The position numbers were made by a program, and so were the translations under genes. The notes under the pieces were generated by a model. It ran no database searches, had not been told where the DNA came from, and saw only the letters and a list, made by a program, of their open reading frames with translations. From Acidobacterium sp. S8 (GTDB taxonomy: Bacteria; Acidobacteriota; Terriglobia; Terriglobales; Acidobacteriaceae), in the NCBI RefSeq assembly GCF_009765985.1, contig NZ_LMUM01000011.1:1-64000 (forward strand): a stretch of DNA of 64,000 nt, written 5' to 3'. Positions 19,581 through 28,365 of the stretch are shown here, one piece after another. The stretch's first letter is position 1; each line of letters starts with the position of its first letter.

Positions 19581-19892
19581 GTCGCCTCTATGAAATATGA
19601 GTCAATCACGCTCATATGTTAAGGCAATATTACATAAAGTACGAAACCTTACTGGTCATCACCCCATCTAATGATTGTGTAGACAGGTAATCTGCCGAAA
19701 ATCCATTCAAAGATAGTGGTTTTAGAGGCTATTTCGTTTCGTAATAGCGCTATTTTTCTATTGATTTTTGGAGAAAATATACCTAAAATAAAAGAGTTTG
19801 TGACTTCTCGGCGAGTCTGCAGGTTGCTGGTATCCCCGTCTTCGCCGGAGTTTCTGTACGTCACCTAACTTGCTAGGGGTAATCAAAAAAAT
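19581..19892. other. AT-rich gap without a confident gene
   Basis: This 312-base stretch is distinctly richer in A and T than its surroundings. The only frame is a minus-strand 71-codon ORF (19649-19864) with no ribosome binding site and no recognisable motif; its composition follows the AT-rich DNA rather than the coding bias of neighbours. I see no RNA gene here. It may hold upstream control sequence for the small gene at 19893. Confidence 0.5.
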
Positions 19893-20120
19893 ATGGCAAA
19901 ACGTCGTGGCAATCCCAATTGGGGTAAACCGGAGCCTATAGGTCCGGTCGTACCCACTGTAACTTCCTTCGAACAGGTCGTGAAGGAATATAAGCTGACC
20001 CCGGATCAGTATGTGCGCTCCACCCGGCTGCGTGAATGGGCGCGGCGTAATCGCAACTCGAAATATATTCCTGAGGCGCTGCTGGAAGCATGGGGCTTTG
20101 AGATCGAATCGACCTTGTAA
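19893..20120 (+). CDS. Small basic conserved-looking protein
   Basis: A 75-residue, Arg/Lys-rich product (MAKRRGNPNWGKP at the start; STRLREWARRNRNSKYIPE in the middle). It looks like a real gene because codon use is normal, a compact basic-then-helical layout is visible and a terminator follows at once. The C-terminal helix-like part could bind nucleic acid, but no known fold was recognised. It stands alone, on the plus strand. Confidence 0.6.
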   Translation: MAKRRGNPNWGKPEPIGPVVPTVTSFEQVVKEYKLTPDQYVRSTRLREWARRNRNSKYIPEALLEAWGFEIESTL

Positions 20121-20144
20121 GCCAGGCTTGAATGAGTAAACAGA

Positions 20145-20168
20145 AACGCCGCCCGAATGGGCGGCGTT
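20145..20168 (+). terminator. Hairpin terminator after the small basic protein gene
   Basis: AACGCCGCCC-GAAT-GGGCGGCGTT forms a perfect 10-base stem, 24 bases past the stop codon. The T tract is short (TTCC). Confidence 0.75.
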
Positions 20169-20321
20169 CCTGCGTTCAGGAGATTTTTCAGCCAGTTTTT
20201 CAGTATGAGTTGGCCGATTTGCGTGGAATTCGCTGCGCTTCTAAAAAAATACGCCGGCTGTCCAAATCCCCAATCTCCGCGCGTCATGGTAGTAGCTACA
20301 ATTCAACGCGGAGGTTTCTCC

Positions 20322-20682
20322 ATGCAATATCTGTTACTCCTCTACTCAAACGAAGCCGGAAGCACTGACCCCAGCCCAACAGCAGCAGGGGTACGCGGCT
20401 TATATGTCGTATACCGAAGCCCTGAAGAGCGCAGGTGCTTATATTGGCAGTAATCGCCTGCAACCGGTCTCAACAGCAACCACCGTCCGAACCGGGGACG
20501 GGAAATCACAGGTGCTCGACGGGCCCTATGTGGATTCGAAAGAGCAACTTGGCGGCTACTATCTGATCCAAGCAGCGGATCTCGACGCAGCGCTCGCCTG
20601 GGCAGCCCGTTGCCCCGGTGCAGGCCATGGCACGATTGAAGTTCGGCCGGTATGGGAAATGTCGGCCGCGCAGTACGTCTAA
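20322..20682 (+). pseudogene. YCII/DGPF-family protein gene with a one-base frameshift
   Basis: A good ribosome binding site (GGAGGTTTCTCC) precedes ATG at 20322, which begins MQYLLLLYSNEAG. At 20361 one extra A shifts the frame; reading on from 20362 continues ALTPAQQQQGYAAYMSYTEA, then SAGAYIGSNRLQPV and the signature DGPYVDSKEQLGGYYLI. Joined, the product is a standard YCII-domain protein of about 119 residues. YCII/DGPF proteins are the regular genomic partners of ECF42-type sigma factors, and one follows at 20810. The frameshift either kills the gene or is a sequencing error; a start at the internal ATG (20404) would give only 92 residues lacking the first strand of the fold. Confidence 0.85.
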
Positions 20683-20809
20683 CGCACTCTTGCGGCAAAA
20701 GGGGGCACGGTATTAGAAATGCCGGGCCCTGATTTGCCATATTTCAAATTAGGCTGCACGAAAGAGAATTGGGACAGCGTGCCGTCATCGCTCTCTGGGA
20801 AAATTGCGA

Positions 20810-22078
20810 ATGTTTCGTACCGATGAGCCTCAAATCCGGCAAGAGCCTGCCAACGCCCATAGCACCGCAGAAGCAGTTGCGCGCCGGAGTTATGGCAAGC
20901 TGGTCGCTTTTCTGGCGGCACGCACGCACGATGTAGCGGCTGCGGAGGATGCGCTCTCGGAAGCTTTTGCATCAGCCCTGGCCGATTGGTCGCGGAACGG
21001 CTGTCCGGCAAACCCGGAAGCATGGCTTCTGACGGTGGCCCGCCGCAAATTCATCGACATGACGCGGCGGCAGCACAGCAAGGATGCAGTCGATCTTTAC
21101 CTCCAACAGATTGGCGAGATACTCGCAGACATCCCCGCAGACAGCGAAATCCCCGACCGCCGTCTCGCGCTGATCTTCGCATGCGCGCACCCTGCCATTG
21201 ACGCCGCCGTTCGCGCGCCACTCATCCTGCAGGTTCTGCTCGGACTCGACGCCGCAGCCATTGCCTCCGCTTTTCTCATGTCGCCTACGGCCATGAGTAA
21301 ACGGCTCGTCCGCGCCAAGAGTAAAATCCGCGAAGCCGGAATCCCATTTCGCATTCCTGAAAGGGAAGAGCTTCCTGATCGTTTGGATACCGTGCTCGAA
21401 GCCATCTATGCCGCTTTCGCCGAAGGATGGAGCGACGCTGCGGGTACCGATGCCGCGCGCCGCGATCTTGCGGAAGAAGCTATCTTCCTCTGCCGCATGG
21501 TCATCGAGCTACTGCCATCCGAGCCGGAAGCGCTGGGCCTGCTCGCTCTTATGCTTTATGCCCAGGCCCGCCGCCTGGCACGGCGCAGCGGGTGCGATGA
21601 ATACATTCCGCTCACCGCGCAGGACCCGATTCTCTGGGACCTCGAGATGATTGGCGAAGCCGAGGAGATGCTTATGCGCGCCAGCACTATGGGCGTCATC
21701 GGGCGCTATCAGCTGGAAGCCGCCATCCAGTCAGCCCATGTCGAGCGGCGTGCGATGGGCGGTACGAACTGGGAAGCGATCCTGCAGCTGTACGATACGC
21801 TCTTTTCGCTCATGCACTCTCCCGTCGTCGCCATCAATCGTGCTCTTGCGATCGCGGAAGCACAAGGAGCGGAAGCTGGCCTCAAAGCTCTGCAGGATGT
21901 GGCTGAGGATGAGCGCCTCGCTGAATATCAGCCATACTGGGCGGCGCGCGCCGAACTGCTGGCTAGAACTGGCGCGCATTGCGACGCCCATCACGCCTAC
22001 GAGGTCGCCATCGGCCTCGAACGCGATCCTTCCATCCGCCGTTTCCTAACGCGCCGCCAGTCAAAACTTCAGTTTTGA
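20810..22078 (+). CDS. ECF42-like RNA polymerase sigma factor with C-terminal TPR-like extension
   Basis: From the ATG at 20810 (a TTG two codons earlier is also possible) the protein has 422 residues, much longer than a simple ECF sigma factor. Region 2 is at about residues 20-85 (FLAARTHDVAAAEDALSEAF, then PEAWLLTVARRKFID). Region 4 is at about 125-175, including LGLDAAAIASAFLMSPTAMS with the helix-turn-helix. The remaining 230 residues are helical with TPR-like pairs (LLALMLYAQARRLARR), as known for the ECF42 group, in which the extension is needed for activity. It would direct RNA polymerase to its own YCII target promoter; no anti-sigma factor is seen nearby. Confidence 0.88.
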   Translation: MFRTDEPQIRQEPANAHSTAEAVARRSYGKLVAFLAARTHDVAAAEDALSEAFASALADWSRNGCPANPEAWLLTVARRKFIDMTRRQHSKDAVDLYLQQIGEILADIPADSEIPDRRLALIFACAHPAIDAAVRAPLILQVLLGLDAAAIASAFLMSPTAMSKRLVRAKSKIREAGIPFRIPEREELPDRLDTVLEAIYAAFAEGWSDAAGTDAARRDLAEEAIFLCRMVIELLPSEPEALGLLALMLYAQARRLARRSGCDEYIPLTAQDPILWDLEMIGEAEEMLMRASTMGVIGRYQLEAAIQSAHVERRAMGGTNWEAILQLYDTLFSLMHSPVVAINRALAIAEAQGAEAGLKALQDVAEDERLAEYQPYWAARAELLARTGAHCDAHHAYEVAIGLERDPSIRRFLTRRQSKLQF

Positions 22079-22114
22079 AATCAATCCTCCGTAGCATTTT
22101 TCAATAACAAACCT

Positions 22115-22195
22115 CCGTCATTCCGACAACCGCAGGAAGTAGGAATCCCAAGCCACGCTGGTTAGAGATTCGTCGCCTTCGGTTCAGAATGACGG
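22115..22195. repeat. Palindromic intergenic repeat (REP-like)
   Basis: CCGTCATTC at 22115-22123 and GAATGACGG at 22187-22195 form perfect terminal inverted repeats around an 81-base element containing GGAAGTAGGAATCCC. Elements of this shape (CGTCATTC ... GAATGACG) are common dispersed repeats in bacterial genomes. It lies between the ends of the convergent sigma factor and GH18 genes. Confidence 0.55.
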
Positions 22196-22228
22196 CTTTT
22201 GGTCTGGATTACCTCAGAGGAATTCGCT

Positions 22229-24346
22229 CTATTTCTGTGGCGCAGCCGCGTAACGATGCAACTGCGGACCGACAACGTTGGAGAATCTATAGTTCTCCCT
22301 GCGGTCGTCATCAATGGTCCAGAACATGGCTCCGATCATGCCGGGATAGCCTTTCGGCTGCAGGAGTTTGTATCTGGTTCCGGCAGGAGCTTTGCCGGTA
22401 ATGATGTAGTCCATTGCCTGGCTGACGGTGGCCGGCATGACGTCACCGGTGAGAAATCCCACAGCTACTTTGTTGGCTGGCAGCGGAGGAAAGACTTGGT
22501 TTGGATCGCCTCCTGCGGGGAATCCGTGCAGGAGAAGCTCAGTCATGGCGGCGTGGTAATCGACGGACCCCGGCTGGTAGATTTCGCCATCGAGACCCTG
22601 GAGTGGCGGGGTGTTGTAGTCCTGCACGTCTACAAAGGAAAGAATGTCATGAAGAGCGTAGACGATCGGCAGATAAGAGCCGAACTGACCGCCGTAGCTA
22701 GGATAGCCGGATGGAATCTGCGTGCCTTCGGGGACGAGACTGATCATGAAACCGGGACCGAAGTGATCGTGCAGCTGACGCAGTGCCGAGATCAGGTTGA
22801 CGATGGAAGGGGTGGTGGGATGGCGAAAGTCGGCGTCTCCGGGTGCGATGGAAAGCGAAGGGCTTTCAAAGTCGATATCGATGCCGTCGAAGCCGTACTC
22901 GCTGACGATGCTGGTGACAGAAGAGACGAAGTTGGGAACACGCGCTGGATCGGCAAGAGTAAAGTTCTGACCGCCGCCGCCGAGCGAGATGATGACTTTT
23001 CTGCCCTGGCTCTTGAGGCTCGCGATGTCGGCCTTGAACTCAGCTGGCTCGAGGCCGGCGGGGGTGTGGAATTGCAGAGTGCCTTCGGGAGCGTTGTGAT
23101 CCGGCGTTGCGAAGGCGACGATAACGACATCCCATTGCGGGGAGATCTCGCGAGGCGGAAAATCAGCTCGACCGTAGCCCTCCCAGTATCCGATGAGCTC
23201 ATGACCGTTTGGAGAGCCCTTGGATGGAATGGCCGAGACTGAAGGCGTAAAGGGCGCGGACTCTTCAGAGCGTGGACGGCGTGCGGGACAGGGTTGCGCA
23301 GCCGCAGTGAGTGCATGCGGGTCGGGGAAACTATATGTGTTGCCCAGGTTTGATCCGTTGCCAAGATACCAGGGGAGCAGAGCGACATTCTGCAGGTGGT
23401 AGCTCATTTTTCCGGCACTGATTGCGAACGGTTTCGATGAGGGAAAATTGTTTTTCAGATTTGTGTTGGTTGGTTCCAGTAGAAAGTATCTGGAAGCGAC
23501 GCTGGTGCCGCCGCAACTCCCGCCATCTCCCGGATGCATCGAGGCGGGACGCAGCCAGCGTGGAAAAATATTCCCTTGCGATTTTGCGTCGTGACCTTCG
23601 CTCTCAATGAACGGGTCGTACAGCGGATCATGAATAAACTCGGCAAGCTGTTGCGTGAGCGGCTGCACATCTCTGTCCGTGACAACAGCAGGCGCGTCGT
23701 GAATATAAGAGCTAAGAACAAACGAATTTCCAGTAGCCGGGTCGACACCATGGGTTCCCCACGAGCAGCAGACGGTGGCATCTCCTAAGGCGTAGTAGGT
23801 GGTGTTATGCGTTACTGCTATGACGAGCTTGCCGTCCTGCTTTGGAATCTGTTTGAAGAGCTCGCGCTGAAGGAACTCCAGGTCGACGACAGCGACGTGC
23901 GTGCCGGTCTTCTTCGAAGAGAGAATGTAGCCGTAGCCGGTAGGGATGGTGATTTCGACGGCTTTTACTTCGGGCTTGCCGAGGAGGGTATGCCAGTTTT
24001 TGGCAGCTGGGAAGGTGGTGCGCAGTATGGCATCGGCATATTGCGTTTTGCCCGCGGCGGCGAAAGGAAAGTCAGAGTAAATCGGCGAATGGAGGATGCT
24101 GGCTACGTCTGACGTCGCGTCCATGGTGAAAGGCTTGCCGTCGATTTTTCTTGATTCGAAGGCGAGCTTGACCGGAACAAGCACGGTGGGGACGGTAGTA
24201 CTTTTTCCGGCTGACGGGTCCTGGCCGAAAAGCGTATAGGAATTTCCGCTGCCAGTGTATTGGAAGAACGGCACGGTGCCCTGCGCGTGAGTGGTAGCAC
24301 TGAAAAGAACGATGAGAAAGAGCAGGCAGATGAACTTGGCTCGCAT
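22229..24346 (-). CDS. Exported glycoside hydrolase family 18 protein with a large unknown N-terminal region
   Basis: The 705-residue protein has a signal peptide ([19 protein letters not shown]). The C-terminal part (about residues 380-700) is a GH18 TIM barrel: strand 3 reads [13 protein letters not shown] and strand 4 has the catalytic signature FDGIDIDFE, whose final Glu is the acid. The family includes chitinases and endo-beta-N-acetylglucosaminidases. Residues about 25-350 match no family I know; they contain [20 protein letters not shown], the run [15 protein letters not shown] and several Cys. The joint lies near the Pro/Ser-rich [12 protein letters not shown]. It is divergent from ribBA with 123 bases between the starts. 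Substrate is likely chitin, peptidoglycan-like or glycoprotein glycans, undecided. Confidence 0.85.
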   Translation of the reverse strand: MRAKFICLLFLIVLFSATTHAQGTVPFFQYTGSGNSYTLFGQDPSAGKSTTVPTVLVPVKLAFESRKIDGKPFTMDATSDVASILHSPIYSDFPFAAAGKTQYADAILRTTFPAAKNWHTLLGKPEVKAVEITIPTGYGYILSSKKTGTHVAVVDLEFLQRELFKQIPKQDGKLVIAVTHNTTYYALGDATVCCSWGTHGVDPATGNSFVLSSYIHDAPAVVTDRDVQPLTQQLAEFIHDPLYDPFIESEGHDAKSQGNIFPRWLRPASMHPGDGGSCGGTSVASRYFLLEPTNTNLKNNFPSSKPFAISAGKMSYHLQNVALLPWYLGNGSNLGNTYSFPDPHALTAAAQPCPARRPRSEESAPFTPSVSAIPSKGSPNGHELIGYWEGYGRADFPPREISPQWDVVIVAFATPDHNAPEGTLQFHTPAGLEPAEFKADIASLKSQGRKVIISLGGGGQNFTLADPARVPNFVSSVTSIVSEYGFDGIDIDFESPSLSIAPGDADFRHPTTPSIVNLISALRQLHDHFGPGFMISLVPEGTQIPSGYPSYGGQFGSYLPIVYALHDILSFVDVQDYNTPPLQGLDGEIYQPGSVDYHAAMTELLLHGFPAGGDPNQVFPPLPANKVAVGFLTGDVMPATVSQAMDYIITGKAPAGTRYKLLQPKGYPGMIGAMFWTIDDDRRENYRFSNVVGPQLHRYAAAPQK

Positions 24347-24469
24347 AACCAGCTTCGCAACCTCTGTGATGGGGTAATAAGTATGCAGCCAGCATCTTTC
24401 ATACGGGCCGGAAGAGCAAGTAGGCAGTTACCACTGGCGAATAAGAGCAGGGTGGCGGACAATAGATGT

Positions 24470-25645
24470 ATGGCTGCAAAAGCTCTTTTTACCGATGTTC
24501 CGGGCGCGATTGAAGAGATCAAGGCTGGCCGCATGATCGTGGTTGTCGATGATGAGGACCGCGAGAATGAAGGTGATCTGACTCTCGCCGCCGAGTTCGT
24601 TACGCCGGAAGCGATTAACTTCATGGCGAAGCATGGTCGAGGCCTGATTTGCCTGACACTGACCGAGGATCGCGCCGATTATCTGCGCCTGGGGCCGATG
24701 ACGCAGCAGAACTCATCGCGCTTTGGTACGGCGTTTACCGAGACGATCGAGGCACGGGAAGGTGTCACCACCGGCATCTCGGCTCATGACCGGGCGCATA
24801 CGATTAAGGTTGCGATCAATCCGGCTTCGACGGCGAATGATCTTGCACGGCCTGGACATATCTTTCCATTGCGCGCGCGGAAAGGCGGCGTGCTGGTGCG
24901 CGCCGGGCAGACGGAGGCTTCAGTCGATCTTGCTCGCATGGCCGGGCTTATTCCTGCGGGCGTGATATGCGAAATCATGAAAGATGATGGCACGATGGCA
25001 CGTGTGCCGGATCTGGTCGACTTCTGCGAGCAGCACGGAATGAAAATACTGACGGTTGCGGAATTGATTCGCTACCGGTTGCAGAATGAGCGATACATTG
25101 TTCGCGTTGCTGAGAGCGAAATGCCGACGCCTTATGGCGACTTCCGCATGATTGCGTATGAGAGCGAAGTGAATGGCGGCGAGAGTCACATCGCGTTGGT
25201 GAAGGGTGATGTGAGCAGAGGCGATAAACCGGTATTGGTGCGCGTACATTCGCACTGCCTTGCGGGAGATGTTTTCGGGGCCACATCGTGCGACTGTCAC
25301 GGCATTATGCAGCGCTCGCTCAAAGCGATAGCAGATGCGGGACGCGGTGCGCTGATCTATTTGCACAACACCAGCCGCGGCTTTGATATCGATCGCTCCA
25401 TCGCGCCGCATCGCATCATCCTGCACCGGGAATCTCGATCGCGTGAAGGGCACGATGATCGCCATCAACGGACGCTTCGCCAGGTTGGACTCGGAGGCCA
25501 GATTCTGGCTGACCTCGGCATTCACAAGGTGAGGTTACTGTCGAATACGCCGACGCATGTTCCTGCGTTGCAGGGTTTCGATGTGGAGATCGTGGAACAG
25601 GTGGCGATTCCCGAAGCTGAAATCGCAGCGCTGGAAAGCAACTAA
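24470..25645 (+). CDS. ribBA: RibBA-type: 3,4-dihydroxy-2-butanone-4-phosphate synthase fused to a divergent GTP cyclohydrolase II domain
   Basis: The start is the ATG at 24470 ([20 protein letters not shown]); longer frames run into the upstream gap and give no domain. Residues about 5-205 are a DHBP synthase: [14 protein letters not shown] metal/substrate motif, then [15 protein letters not shown], and [14 protein letters not shown]. Residues about 210-391 are a GTP cyclohydrolase II domain with its three zinc Cys ([16 protein letters not shown]). But the active-site stretch RQEGRGIGL of the family reads HNTSRGFDI here and the next motif is replaced by [16 protein letters not shown], so GTP cyclohydrolase II activity is doubtful. 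It would supply the four-carbon precursor of riboflavin. Confidence 0.9.
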   Translation: MAAKALFTDVPGAIEEIKAGRMIVVVDDEDRENEGDLTLAAEFVTPEAINFMAKHGRGLICLTLTEDRADYLRLGPMTQQNSSRFGTAFTETIEAREGVTTGISAHDRAHTIKVAINPASTANDLARPGHIFPLRARKGGVLVRAGQTEASVDLARMAGLIPAGVICEIMKDDGTMARVPDLVDFCEQHGMKILTVAELIRYRLQNERYIVRVAESEMPTPYGDFRMIAYESEVNGGESHIALVKGDVSRGDKPVLVRVHSHCLAGDVFGATSCDCHGIMQRSLKAIADAGRGALIYLHNTSRGFDIDRSIAPHRIILHRESRSREGHDDRHQRTLRQVGLGGQILADLGIHKVRLLSNTPTHVPALQGFDVEIVEQVAIPEAEIAALESN

Positions 25646-25649
25646 GAGA

Positions 25650-28365
25650 TTATTCCGCTCGCAGCGATTGCATAGGATCGACCGATGCGGCACGCAGCGC
25701 AGGCCAGAAGCTGGCGAGCGCTGCTGTCGCGCTGAGAACGGCAATTGCGGTAAGCATTGAGAAGACATCTGTGCCGCGTACACCGAAGAGCAGAGTTCGG
25801 ATCATGCGACCAGCGATCATAGAGAGCGCGATCCCGGGAATTCCACCGAAAAGAAGTACGCGCACCGCCTGTGCCATAACCATGCGAATAATGTTTGTGC
25901 GGGTAGCGCCCAGAGCCATGCGGACGCCGATCTCGCTGGTGCTGCGTGTTACGCGGAAGGACAGGACACCGTAGATTCCGACAGCAGCCAGCGCCAATGC
26001 GAGAGCGCCGAAGATGGATGTCAGCCTGACGAGAAGATGCTCGGTGGTGACGGTTCTGTCATAAGCGGTCGCGAGCGAGTGGATTTCCGTTATAGGCATT
26101 TGCGGATCGATTGCGAGGAGCGCGCGGTGCACCGAGCTTGCTACTGGAAGCGGTTCCCCGCTGGTTCGGATTGCAATACTGTTTACGTTGTAATCGGTCT
26201 GAGCTATGGGCTGATAGAAAATCGGCGGTGGCGTAGAGCGGAGATCATCGACGCGGGCATCGCTCACAACTCCGATGATGGTGAATTGCGCGTCTGCTGG
26301 AGGCGGTCCAAAGCCGACTTTCTGCCCCAGTGGATTCGTGTCTCCGAAGAGTTTCTTCGCCAGTGATTGATTCACGAGCGCAACGGATAGCGAACTGGCT
26401 CGATCGCCATTATCAAACTCCCGACCCTTCACAACTGGAATGCCAAGCGTACGAAAATATCCACTGCCTACGTTGTCCTGATGAGACTGCATGGCGCTTT
26501 CGCTTAGTTCGGGATGCCCGGCGACGTGGATGACGCTGTTCCAGAGGCACCCAGGCGGAAGACACATATCGAGCGCGGCTGACCGCACGCCAGGAATCGA
26601 TTGCACGCTCTCAAGTATTTGTGGCGAGGGCACGCACACGCGGTTGTGTGTATCCAGCGCGATGGAAGGCGAATCGCACCGTGAGAATGTGCTGGCGGTC
26701 AAAACCGGTATCTACGTGATTAAGGTTGACCAGTGTTCGAGCAAACATGGAGGCGAGCGCAAGCAGAAGCAACGACAACGCAACCTGAGAAGAAAGCAGG
26801 ATGTTCGAGAATGCTCCGCTTGGAGATTGCGTCAGTGTTCGATGGCTTCGTGCGGCGCTCGCGAGGTCCATACGCGTGATTGCAAAAGACGGGATAAACG
26901 CGAAGGCGAAGAATGTAAGAGCCAGCAGCGCAGCGATGAAGCTGTAGACATCGGCTGAAAGATTCAGGTCCAGCGGAATCGGCTCGGCTCCCGGCGACGC
27001 CCAGCGCAGCAGAATGGGTCCTGTTATGACGGCTATGATCACCGCCGTCACACCGCCGATGAAGGTGAGCAGCCCGCTTTCCACCAGAAGTTGTTGTAGG
27101 ATTCGGCCGCGACCTGCACCGAGCGATGCTCGCACTCCGAATTCATGTGTATGTGCGATGAGCCGCGAGCGCTGCAGATTTGCAAGATTGATGCAGGCGA
27201 TGAGCAATACAGCGGCAACCATCATCATAAGAACGGTGACAGGCTGTGAATAACGATCGAACACTACGCTCTCACTTTGAGCGAGCGGATGCAGCGTGAA
27301 GGGAACTGCCTTGTTAGCTGCGCGCTTTTCTTCGGGCGCGAAGCGAGCGGCGAGATCAAGATCAGGCTGGAAGGCATGCGTCCACGCCGCTATTGCCGAC
27401 GATTCCAAGCCACGAGGTACTCGCGCAATGAGCGTGAGCCAGAAAAGTGCTTCCTGGTGCCGATAAGGCGCGGACAGGCTTACACCGCTGCCGTAGCCAA
27501 GCGAATCGAAGGGTGCGGCATAGCGCACGTCCTTTTGTGCTTCGAGCGGCAGCCAGAGATCAGGCACTTCACCGGGGATCACGCCGCTGAATTGCTTTGG
27601 CGCGACGCCGATGATCACGACGGGTGCTCCATTGATAAGCAGGGACTTGCCGATGATCGCAGGATCAGAGGCGAAATGCTGTTGCCAGAATCCAAAGCGC
27701 AGAACCGCGTGCCATGCGCCGCCAGTTGGAGCTGAGTCGCTGTTCAGGAGAAATCGTCCGCGAGTGGGGAGAACTTCAAGCGTAGAAAAGAAATTGGTTG
27801 AGACCAACTGCATCCTCGCCGTATCGATCCCGCTGCTGCCGTTCGAAAAGACATTACACTCCGCTACGGAGGTGTGCGCAGCGATGTCGGCTTGTCTGAT
27901 GGATGCGGATCTCAGGCGGTCAAAAGCTGGGCCGGAGTAGAGCCATGCTGCATCGTTGGGTGTGCTGATCGAGCGCAGCTGGTACATCTCTTTGGCATTT
28001 GGAACGGACAGTGTTGGGAAGACCACGGCCCGCATGAGGTTAAAGATCGCAGCATTGGCTCCGATGCCGAGAGCAATCGTAATGATTACGGTGACCGAAA
28101 AGCCGGGAGCTTTTGCGAGTTGCCGCAGCCCGTATTTCAAGTCGGCCCAAAAAGATTCCAGCCGCCGCCATTGCCACAGCTCGTGGCTGCGCTCTTCGAT
28201 CAGGGTTGCATTGCCGAACTTCTTTTTCGCCGCGTGCTCCGCGTCTTTGCGATTCATGCCTTCATGAATGAGCGCTTCCACTGTTTCATCGAGGTGATGA
28301 CGAATTTCTTCTGAAAGATCGGCATAGATGTGCCGGCGCGAGAATAGTTGTCGCAGCCACCCCAT
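25650..28365 (-). pseudogene. Second orphan FtsX/MacB-type permease, frameshifted
   Basis: Two overlapping minus-strand frames make one permease of about 890 residues like its neighbour. The first (28365 down to about 26690) has the N-terminal prefix domain DLSEEIRHHLDETVEALIHE, the first membrane helix and the MacB-like periplasmic region, then loses frame after HILTVRF. The second frame resumes DSPSIALDTHNRV and runs to the C-terminal FtsX helices, with GVYGILSFRVTRSTSEIG-type motifs. At the break (about 26670-26675) the coding strand reads GTGCGATTCGCC, where GTGCGATTCGATTCGCC would restore the frame, i.e. a five-base repeat unit lost. Its start overlaps the stop of the first permease (TAATG). 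Confidence 0.85.

Noticed and set aside
19649-19864. A 71-codon minus-strand frame in the AT-rich gap
   Set aside because: No ribosome binding site, no motif, and AT-rich composition rather than coding bias.
22199-23242. A 347-codon plus-strand frame inside the GH18 gene
   Set aside because: The GH18 frame has a signal peptide and catalytic motif; the antisense frame has neither.
24347-24469. An FMN riboswitch before ribBA
   Set aside because: The AGGGTG...GGGGCGG core is not present; only a single AGGGTGGCGG-like match occurs and no stem order fits.
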